Source: Prevotellaceae bacterium UBA4359
GTDB taxonomy: Bacteria > Bacteroidota > Bacteroidia > Bacteroidales > Bacteroidaceae
Reading direction: 5' to 3'
Length of the DNA: 32,385 nt
Assembly: GCA_002393555.1 (NCBI GenBank)
Contig: DGSP01000019.1
Coordinates: 1-32,385 of the forward strand
Positions 7,432 through 13,289 of this stretch are shown here, piece after piece. The notes under the pieces are model-generated. The model saw only the letters and a program-made list of their open reading frames with translations, searched no databases and was not told where the DNA came from. Numbering within the stretch: the first letter of the stretch is position 1; every line of letters begins with the position of its first letter. The translations under genes were made by a program, and so were the position numbers.

Positions 7432-9540
7432 TTACAAAGGGTCCACATCGTAGTAGATATTGACACTCTTGGCGATGGGCATGGATTGTATTTGCTGCTG
7501 GATGGCGGTGAGTGTCTGGCGCACTTTGTCGATGGAGGCGGTGAGTTCCATCTTGAGCATGATTTTTCGGATGTAGAGGGAATGGATGCGACTCACGGGC
7601 GGACGGTCGGGACCCAGCACACGCTCGCCGAAAGCGGTGCGCAGTTTAGTGGCCATGTCGGTGGCCAGATGCTCCAGCAGTTGGTCGTCGCGGTGGCGCA
7701 GATAGACGTAGATGAGGCGGTAGAAGGGAGGGTAGTGGAAGAGTTGGCGTTCGGTCATCTGCTCGTAGAACATCTGCCAGTAGTCGCCCTGGGTAATCTG
7801 GCGGATGATGTCGGAGTCGGCCGAACGCGTCTGGAGGATGACGTGTCCGAAGGTGTTGTTGCGTCCGGCTCGCCCAGCCACCTGGCTGAGGGTCTGGAAG
7901 GCACGTTCGTAACTGCGGAAGTCGGGGAGGTTGAGCATGGTGTCGGCATCGAGCACACCCACGACAGACACACGGTCGAAGTCGAGTCCTTTGGTCACCA
8001 TCTGGGTGCCGATGAGGATGTCGGCCTTGTGTTGGGAGAAGTCGCTGATGATGTGTTCATACTGGGCCCGTGTGGTGGCGGTGTCGAGGTCCATGCGGAG
8101 GGTGGTGGCTTGAGGGAAGAGGGTGGAGAGTTGTTCTTCGATGCGTTCGGTGCCGATGCCGACGGAGACGAAGGCAGACTGGGCGGGTGAACCGCCCAGT
8201 GCCAGTTGGGAGGGGGGAGGGGAGCAGGCGGGGCAGCGTTGGGGGATGCGGGTGGTGTAGCCGCAGTAGTGGCAGGTGAGGGAGGCTGTTTTCTTGTGGA
8301 GGGTGAGGGTCACGTCGCAGTGGGGGCATCGGGGCACCCATCCGCAGGTCTTGCACTCGATGAATGAGGAGAATCCGCGACGGTTCTGGAAGAGGATGAT
8401 TTGCTCGTGGCGCATCAGGGCGGCCTGCATCACCTCGATGAGCCGTGGGGAGAAGGCTCCTTTCATCAGCCGTTTGCGCTTGGCCTCTTTGGTATCGACC
8501 ACTTCGATGGTGGGCAGTTGCATGTCGCGGTAGCGTTGGGTGAGTTGCACGTAGCCATAGCGTTTCTTGCGCGCCAGGTGATAGACCTCGAAGGAGGGTG
8601 TGGCGGTGCCGAGCAGGGTCTTGGCTCCCCACATGTGGGCGAGCATGATGGCGGCGTTGCGCGCATGGTAGCGTGGTGCCGGCTCTTGCTGCTTGTAACT
8701 CTGCTCGTGTTCCTCATCGACGATGACGAGGCCGAGCCGCTGGAAGGGGAGGAAGATGCTGGAGCGCACACCGAGGATGAGTTGGTAGGGCTGGGCTGAG
8801 GCTTGTCGCCGATAGACTTCCAGCCGCTGGGCATCGGAGAACTTGGAATGATAGACGCCCATGCGGTCGCCGAAGATGCGGCGGAGACGCTCTGTGATTT
8901 GGGTGGTGAGGGCTATTTCGGGGAGGAGGTAGAGCACTTGCTTCCCTTCTTCCAGAAACTTGGCAATCAGGTGGATGTAGAGTTCGGTCTTGCCAGAGGA
9001 GGTGACTCCGTGGAGGAGGGTGACGTCTTTGTGGAGGAAGGAGGTTTCAATCTCGTCGAGTGCCTTCTGCTGGAAGGGTGAGAGGGGCCTCCCCCCGCCC
9101 CCTCCGAAAGAGGGGGAGTGCCCATTCGGATTGTTTGTCATCAGACCCCCACCCCGCATGGTGCTCCCCCTCCTTAGGAGGGGGCGGGGGGAGGCCAACT
9201 TCAGTGCTGCTTCGTCCTTGGGTTTCATGGCTCCGGGCAGGGCGGCCTTCATCACATCGCCGAGGGGGCAGAGGTAGTAGTGGGCTATCCATTGCCAGAA
9301 GGCGAACTGCTGCTCGTTCACGACGGGTTGCTGGTCGAGCACTTCGATGGCGGGCTTGACCTCAACCCCTTGTGGGGCGTTCTCGTGGGTGCGAAGAATG
9401 ATGCCGGTGTAGATTTTGTTCTTGCCGAGGGGTACAATAATTCGACAGCCTCTCAAATCTCGTGGTGCGGGTTGGGTGGGGTTGGGGACGAGATAAGTGA
9501 GACTGTCGAAAGGGATGGGCAGGATAACGTCGGCGTACAT
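7432..9540 (-). CDS. priA: primosomal protein N' (replication restart helicase PriA), atypical
   Basis: A superfamily 2 DNA helicase that recognises stalled forks and reloads the replisome. The 702-residue protein has the N-terminal 3'-end-binding domain (about 1-105), Walker A GVTSSGKTE (178-186), Walker B VIVDEEHEQ, and the zinc region with the pairs CKTC, CPHC, CHYC and CPAC. Further on are GTERIEE, the helicase motifs ending QVAGRAGR, and a C-terminal domain ending YYDVDPL. Two things are odd. Between GDVMKAALPGAMK and LSPFQQKAL, where E. coli PriA has about 100 residues and Bacteroides-type PriA still more (the winged-helix domain), only about 50 remain. Residues about 115-152 of these are encoded by a GC-rich palindromic repeat. 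A second insertion of 15 residues (440-454) follows the CPAC pair. The frame stays open throughout. The start gives MYADVILPIPFDSL, the normal PriA N-terminus. Confidence 0.95.
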   Translation of the reverse strand: MYADVILPIPFDSLTYLVPNPTQPAPRDLRGCRIIVPLGKNKIYTGIILRTHENAPQGVEVKPAIEVLDQQPVVNEQQFAFWQWIAHYYLCPLGDVMKAALPGAMKPKDEAALKLASPRPLLRRGSTMRGGGLMTNNPNGHSPSFGGGGGRPLSPFQQKALDEIETSFLHKDVTLLHGVTSSGKTELYIHLIAKFLEEGKQVLYLLPEIALTTQITERLRRIFGDRMGVYHSKFSDAQRLEVYRRQASAQPYQLILGVRSSIFLPFQRLGLVIVDEEHEQSYKQQEPAPRYHARNAAIMLAHMWGAKTLLGTATPSFEVYHLARKKRYGYVQLTQRYRDMQLPTIEVVDTKEAKRKRLMKGAFSPRLIEVMQAALMRHEQIILFQNRRGFSSFIECKTCGWVPRCPHCDVTLTLHKKTASLTCHYCGYTTRIPQRCPACSPPPSQLALGGSPAQSAFVSVGIGTERIEEQLSTLFPQATTLRMDLDTATTRAQYEHIISDFSQHKADILIGTQMVTKGLDFDRVSVVGVLDADTMLNLPDFRSYERAFQTLSQVAGRAGRNNTFGHVILQTRSADSDIIRQITQGDYWQMFYEQMTERQLFHYPPFYRLIYVYLRHRDDQLLEHLATDMATKLRTAFGERVLGPDRPPVSRIHSLYIRKIMLKMELTASIDKVRQTLTAIQQQIQSMPIAKSVNIYYDVDPL
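8178..8223. repeat. small in-frame insertion with inverted repeat inside priA
   Basis: Forty-five bases (15 codons, residues 440-454, mostly Ser, Pro, Gly and Ala) lie directly after the CPAC zinc ligands, where other PriA proteins go almost straight to the GxGTE segment. The insertion includes a perfect inverted repeat, ACTGGGCGG (8178-8186) facing CCGCCCAGT (8192-8200), and a C-rich stretch on the coding strand. It looks like a separate small repeat from the larger one at 9086-9196. Confidence 0.6.
9086..9196. repeat. 111-bp GC-rich palindromic element inside priA
   Basis: A long imperfect inverted repeat. The left arm (9086 to about 9120) starts GGCCTCCCCCCGCCCCCTCC, and the right arm (about 9160-9196) is its near-exact reverse complement. 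Each arm has its own small hairpin, CCCCCTC facing GAGGGGG on the left and CCCCCTCCTTAGGAGGGGG on the right. The middle (about 9121-9159) is ordinary sequence. The length is 37 codons and both priA flanks stay in the same frame. A sequence closely matching the left arm appears at 32362-32385 in recO, which supports a dispersed family. Confidence 0.85.
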
Positions 9541-9552
9541 GGGCAGGGTGGG

Positions 9553-9573
9553 TGATGCGATGGCATCGCATCA
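9553..9573. repeat. perfect hairpin between the outer-membrane protein gene and priA
   Basis: TGATGCGAT and ATCGCATCA face each other across GGC in the 62-base gap after the barrel-protein gene and 12 bases before the priA start. There is no T-tract, so it is not a standard terminator. It could be an operator, an RNA structure in the priA leader, or an RNA stabiliser at the end of the upstream message. Confidence 0.5.
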
Positions 9574-9602
9574 GACGCGACCGATGTCAAGCGGATTGGG
9601 GC

Positions 9603-10250
9603 TTAGAACAGGTAGGTGAGGGAGACTTGGTGGGTGTTGTTCCTCAGTTTTCCCGTCACGAGTTTTTCGGCTGTGTCCCTGTAGGTGATTTCAGCGGTCT
9701 TGCCGATGGCTATGTTATAGTTGTAACCCACGCGCAGGTGTGAGAGTACGGTCACACCGCAACCCACGTTCCAACTGAACTCAGACTTTTTCAGTTCCCA
9801 ACCTTCGGTCATCTCGGCGTTCAGGTGCCAGTGGCGGTCGCCGATGTTCCAGGCAAACTGTGGGCCTGTGGCGATATAGACGCTGGCCATGCTGCTGAAT
9901 CCGTAGGTGTATTTCAGATTGATGGGCAGGTCGATGTAGTGCAGTGTCTTGTGCGATTTCATCATGCCGCCGTCGATGTCTTCGTCAAATTCGGCCATGC
10001 CCACTACGCTGTTGTCGTAGAGCAGGGAAATGTCGGCTCCAATGCCGATGATGGGCATGGTGTATTCGGCTGTTACACCGGCAAAGAAACCGTTGCGGTT
10101 CTTGCCGTCGATGTTGCTGGGCAGGTTCTTGAGACTGACGTGGTTGATATTCATACCAGCCTTGATACCGAACTTGATTTGTGCCTGCGAGGGCAGTGCA
10201 AACGTGAGTGCTGCCACGAGGACAGTGAGGGTAAGGATGTTCTTTCTCAT
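9603..10250 (-). CDS. outer membrane beta-barrel protein (PorT/OmpA-like barrel type)
   Basis: A small exported barrel protein of 215 residues. The start at 10250 was chosen because it gives a clean signal peptide, MRKNILTLTVLVAALTFALP ending SQAQ. The much longer open frame upstream reads through an intergenic palindrome array and is not credible. The mature part begins IKFGIKAGMNINHVS, the usual opening of the Bacteroidota outer-membrane barrel family. It then alternates hydrophobic and polar residues in strand-like segments and ends in an aromatic residue (VSLTYLF), as barrel proteins do. A near-consensus promoter lies 46 bases upstream. Its function is unknown; family members include surface barrels of no assigned role. 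It lies upstream of priA on the same strand, 62 bases apart. Confidence 0.85.
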   Translation of the reverse strand: MRKNILTLTVLVAALTFALPSQAQIKFGIKAGMNINHVSLKNLPSNIDGKNRNGFFAGVTAEYTMPIIGIGADISLLYDNSVVGMAEFDEDIDGGMMKSHKTLHYIDLPINLKYTYGFSSMASVYIATGPQFAWNIGDRHWHLNAEMTEGWELKKSEFSWNVGCGVTVLSHLRVGYNYNIAIGKTAEITYRDTAEKLVTGKLRNNTHQVSLTYLF

Positions 10251-10295
10251 ATCTGTTTTGCTTTGATGTGATAGCGTGTTTTTTGTTTTCTTCGG

Positions 10296-10325
10296 CAAAG
10301 TAAGCACTTTTTTCTCACATACAAA
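10296..10325 (-). promoter_or_regulatory. promoter for the outer-membrane barrel gene
   Basis: On the minus strand TTTG (plus 10322-10325) is followed after 19 bases by TACTTTG (plus 10296-10302), close to the Bacteroidota TTTG / TAnnTTTG pair. It lies 46 bases before the chosen start at 10250, which also supports that start over the longer frame. Confidence 0.65.
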
Positions 10326-10478
10326 AATATTTTCGGGTAAAAAATGCGGAAGTCGCCCTTTTTGTGATAGAAAGGAGGGTGAAGGGGACTCCTTGTGTAG
10401 GTGTGATTCCACTGCCGAAAAAGAGGAAACGGAACTCGGTGAGGGTGGATGGTGAAAAACTGTCACAATGTCACCTTT

Positions 10479-10571
10479 CAGTGCCTCAAAACAGGTGTGA
10501 GTCACACCTGTGGTAGGGGTGTGACTCAGACCTATGGTATAGGTGTGACTCACACCTGTTTTGAGGCACTG
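10479..10571. repeat. array of three 24-bp palindromic units within 31-bp inverted arms
   Basis: Three copies of a GGTGTGA-centred palindrome start at 10494, 10518 and 10542, exactly 24 bases apart. The first and third are perfect (AGGTGTGAGTCACACCT, AGGTGTGACTCACACCT) and the middle one is degenerate. The whole block is framed by 31-base arms (10479-10509 and 10541-10571) that are reverse complements. It lies between the barrel gene and mraZ. The rest of the 10251-10973 intergenic region holds the barrel promoter, an AT-rich stretch, and the mraZ operator and promoter. No gene is credible there. Confidence 0.8.
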
Positions 10572-10873
10572 GAAGGGGTGTTTTTGCCGACATTCTGTCA
10601 GCGTGGGAGACACAAGGCCGATACGAATGAAGAGGGAGGGAAAGGCGGGGCAAGGCGGAAGGCTCGGATGGGCTTTGGGAGGAAGCGTGGTGGCGCGACC
10701 GAAAGGACGAAAAGGGCAGGGAAAACGAAAAATGCCACCATTGTAAACTCCGGCTTTGCAAAACGATGTTCCCCCACCAAAATGGGTAAAATATTATATT
10801 GTTGTAAATCAGTGGAATAGGTAATTATTAACAGATGTGTTGATAACTTTTTTGAAAATTTTTTCCCGAAAAG

Positions 10874-10888
10874 TGGGGGATTGTGGGG
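10874..10888 (+). promoter_or_regulatory. candidate MraZ operator
   Basis: Two TGGGG blocks at 10874 and 10884 are exactly 10 bases apart, and an AAAGTG precedes the first. MraZ from E. coli is known to bind TGGGN direct repeats spaced by 5 bases upstream of its own gene, and the mollicute MraZ box is AAAGTG-based. This pair lies 8 bases upstream of the -7 element, so a bound MraZ would block the promoter. The autoregulation is inferred. Confidence 0.6.
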
Positions 10889-10896
10889 GAAATGTG

Positions 10897-10904
10897 TATA
10901 TTTG
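10897..10904 (+). promoter_or_regulatory. mraZ promoter -7 element
   Basis: TATATTTG matches TAnnTTTG exactly and lies 69 bases before the mraZ ATG. The -33 position is occupied by the G-rich candidate operator rather than TTTG, which suggests a promoter that depends on regulation. The same TATATTTGC with a CATTC a few bases later recurs before murG. Confidence 0.65.
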
Positions 10905-10973
10905 CACATTCTTTTGAAAAATAGCCAATTCGGTAGTGTTTAACCATCAGTAGTCAACAACGCAGAAGAAAAG

Positions 10974-11426
10974 ATGAGATTCATCGGCGATTATCCAGCA
11001 AAGACCGATGCCAAGGGGCGAGTTTTCTTGCCGGCGGCATTCAGGAAGATACTCGAGGCGGAAGGCGAGCGGAGTCTCGTGTTGCGCAACGATGTGTTCC
11101 AGAAGTGTCTGGTGCTCTATCCCGAGTCGGTGTGGAACGCTCAACTCGACGATTTGCGGACTCGGGTGAACCCGTGGAACAGCCAGCAGCAGATGATGTT
11201 GCGCTTGTTTGAGGCCGATGCGGAGCCTGTCGAACTGGACGCTCAGGGGCGGTTGCTCATCTCGAAGCGGAAACTGCAATATGCAGGCATCGAGGGTGAT
11301 GTGCGCTTTCTGGCGATGGTGGATAGGATAGAAATCTGGAGCAAGCAGGCACTGGAGGAGGTGATGAGCGCGAGCGGAGACCTGGGCAACCAGATGGAGC
11401 AGATGTTTGGTCAGTTGCCTGCGTGA
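10974..11426 (+). CDS. mraZ: transcriptional regulator MraZ
   Basis: The first gene of the division and cell-wall cluster, encoding a DNA-binding ring protein that represses the cluster in E. coli. The 150-residue protein shows the two tandem SpoVT/AbrB-like halves, each with the DxxxR signature: DAKGRVFLPAAFR near residue 15 and DAQGRLLISKRKL near residue 85. Length is normal for the family. The 5' neighbour is a long regulatory region with TGGGG repeats at 10-bp spacing, fitting self-repression. rsmH follows 28 bases after the stop. Confidence 0.97.
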   Translation: MRFIGDYPAKTDAKGRVFLPAAFRKILEAEGERSLVLRNDVFQKCLVLYPESVWNAQLDDLRTRVNPWNSQQQMMLRLFEADAEPVELDAQGRLLISKRKLQYAGIEGDVRFLAMVDRIEIWSKQALEEVMSASGDLGNQMEQMFGQLPA

Positions 11427-11454
11427 GAGGGCTGGAACGGAAAGGAGGGAAACG

Positions 11455-12375
11455 ATGGCAGAACAGGGTTTTACATATCATGTGCCAGTGCTTCTGAAGG
11501 AGAGCGTCGATGGGCTGAACATCGGCAAGGGCGGTTGCTTTGTGGATGTGACGTTTGGCGGCGGAGGACATAGCAGGGAAATCCTGTCCAGGATGGACGG
11601 AGAGGGACATCTCTATGGTTTTGACCAAGATGCCGATGCCGAGCGGAATGCCGAAGGGATGGATGAAGGACGTTTCACGTTCGTGCGGAGCAATTTCCGT
11701 TTCCTGCGCAACTTCTTGAGATACTATGGCGAGGAGCAGATTGACGGACTTTTGGCCGACCTTGGGGTGAGTTCGCATCACTTCGACGACAGCGAACGCG
11801 GGTTCTCTTTCCGCTTCGAAGGCAAACTGGACATGCGGATGAATCAGCGGGCCGGAAAGACTGCAGCCGATGTGGTGAACTCGTATGACGAAAAGCAGTT
11901 GGCCGACATCTTCTACCTGTATGGCGAACTGAAACAGAGCCGGAAGATTGCTGCAGCCATCGTGAAGGCCAGGCAGACGAAGCAGGTGGAGACGATTGGC
12001 GATTTTCTGGAGGTGGTGAAGCCTTTCTTCCGCAGCGAACGGGAGAAGAAAGATTTGGCCAAGGTGTTTCAGGCTCTCCGCATTGAGGTGAATCATGAGA
12101 TGGACGCGCTCCGGGACATGCTGAAGGCTGCAACGGAGATGCTGAAGCCGGGCGGACGATTGGTGGTCATCACCTACCACTCGCTGGAAGACCGCATCGT
12201 GAAGAACCTGATGAAGACGGGCAATGTGGAGGGGCATGAGGACAAGGACTTCTTTGGACGAGTGCATACACCGTTCCGTCTGGTGAACCGACAAGTGATT
12301 GTGCCGAGCGATGAGGAGGTGGCGCGAAACCCCAGGAGCAGGAGCGCGAAACTGAGGATTGCGGAGAGGGTGTGA
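11455..12375 (+). CDS. rsmH: 16S rRNA (cytosine(1402)-N(4))-methyltransferase
   Basis: Methylates N4 of C1402 in the 16S rRNA decoding centre, using S-adenosylmethionine. The 306-residue protein begins MAEQGFTYHVPVLLKESVDG, the usual MraW/RsmH start. It carries the SAM-binding loop VDVTFGGGGHSREIL (about 28-42), YGFDQDADA, and the RsmH hallmarks LADLGVSSHHFD and RGFSFRFEGKLDMRMN. Near the end is VVITYHSLEDRIVKN. The start at 11455 was preferred over an upstream ATG at 11407 because AGGAGGG, a rare strong Shine-Dalgarno here, lies just before it; the upstream ATG would also overlap mraZ. It is second in the cluster. Confidence 0.97.
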   Translation: MAEQGFTYHVPVLLKESVDGLNIGKGGCFVDVTFGGGGHSREILSRMDGEGHLYGFDQDADAERNAEGMDEGRFTFVRSNFRFLRNFLRYYGEEQIDGLLADLGVSSHHFDDSERGFSFRFEGKLDMRMNQRAGKTAADVVNSYDEKQLADIFYLYGELKQSRKIAAAIVKARQTKQVETIGDFLEVVKPFFRSEREKKDLAKVFQALRIEVNHEMDALRDMLKAATEMLKPGGRLVVITYHSLEDRIVKNLMKTGNVEGHEDKDFFGRVHTPFRLVNRQVIVPSDEEVARNPRSRSAKLRIAERV

Positions 12376-12417
12376 ACGATGAGGCTCTGCCGACACGACG
12401 ATTGAATGGAATAGATT

Positions 12418-12459
12418 TGTTATCCACGCCTTTTGAGGCGATAAAGTGAGTTACACATT
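12418..12459 (+). other. spacer with a DnaA-box-like 9-mer and a small hairpin
   Basis: In the 101-base gap before ftsL, TTATCCACG differs from the DnaA box consensus TTATCCACA at the last base. It overlaps the start of a small stem, CGCCT-TTTG-AGGCG, followed by an AT-rich run. A single site proves nothing about DnaA binding. Confidence 0.25.
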
Positions 12460-12476
12460 ATTATAATTAAAGGGAA

Positions 12477-13289
12477 ATGGCCGCAGAAAGGCCGCGAATG
12501 AAAATTATGGTGAAAAAGGAAGAACAATGGAATGCTAAAGAGGAAGAGTTGCAGGCAACTCCTCCAGAAGATGTTGGGGCGGAAATCAAATCCATGAAAG
12601 ACGAACGGGAAGCCATCGAGGCTATGCGCAAGTTTACCAACGAGGATGATGACGACTTGGGTGAGATATCAGTCAAGTCCATTCTCGGTGGCGATTTCCT
12701 CATGAGCCGCTTCATGATGAAACAGATTGTCTTCGTGATGTTCTGTGTCTTGCTAATGATTCTCTACACGGGCAACCGCTATGACAGTCAGCAAGATGCC
12801 ATCTTGATTGACAGTCTGCGTGGAGCCTTGCAGGACGTGAAGTATAACGTGCTCACGCAGTCGAGCGAACTGATGAACCTGACGCGACAGTCGAATGTGG
12901 AGAAGATGCTGAGCGGCACACCCGATAGCCTGTTGCACAATTCCATCACTCCACCTTATCTCATCAAGGGAAATGACCAGGCGGAGAACGCCAATGAGAA
13001 CCAGGTGGAAGAGGTGCTGGTGGGTGCAGAGGTCGTGGATGAAATGGAAGAGGAGGATAAGGAGAGAATGAAGGAGGGACAGAAAAAGGAAGAAACAGAA
13101 AAGCAGGAAAAGGAAGTGCAGGCGAAAGAGCCTGACGGACAGGTGAAGACGGAGGAAGGGGCGACGAAACAGTCTGCGGAAGAGGCGGCGAAGAAGCAAG
13201 AAGGAGAACCGAAAAAGACTGATGATGCAGTGGAGGCAAAGGGAGTGGAAACCAATAAGTTGAACTCAGAAAAGAACAAGAGACAATGA
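12477..13289 (+). CDS. ftsL: FtsL-like cell division protein with a long charged tail
   Basis: Bitopic divisome protein, identified by position (between rsmH and ftsI) and topology. The N-terminal 80 residues are cytoplasmic and charged, then a single membrane helix (about 82-98, QIVFVMFCVLLMILYTG) and a short periplasmic helical segment (about 100-145) that would form the coiled coil with its partner. FtsL proteins of Bacteroidota resemble this core. The unusual part is the tail from about residue 166 to 270: over a hundred residues, almost entirely Glu, Lys, Gln, Asp and Ala, predicted disordered and periplasmic. Typical FtsL proteins end soon after the coiled coil. The start was chosen at the first ATG after AAAGGGAA. 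The stop overlaps the ftsI ATG by 4 bases (ATGA), indicating coupled translation. A separate FtsB gene is not in this cluster. Confidence 0.8.
   Translation: MAAERPRMKIMVKKEEQWNAKEEELQATPPEDVGAEIKSMKDEREAIEAMRKFTNEDDDDLGEISVKSILGGDFLMSRFMMKQIVFVMFCVLLMILYTGNRYDSQQDAILIDSLRGALQDVKYNVLTQSSELMNLTRQSNVEKMLSGTPDSLLHNSITPPYLIKGNDQAENANENQVEEVLVGAEVVDEMEEEDKERMKEGQKKEETEKQEKEVQAKEPDGQVKTEEGATKQSAEEAAKKQEGEPKKTDDAVEAKGVETNKLNSEKNKRQ

Noticed and set aside
9086..9196. The GC-rich palindrome in priA as an intrinsic terminator or CRISPR-like repeat
   Set aside because: It has no T-tract, lies within an open reading frame, and has only one copy at this locus without spacers, so neither explanation fits.
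10251..10613. N-terminal extension of the barrel-protein frame (about 121 codons upstream of 10250)
   Set aside because: The extension translates the palindrome array with an 8-residue periodicity and would bury the signal peptide inside the protein. A promoter also lies within it.
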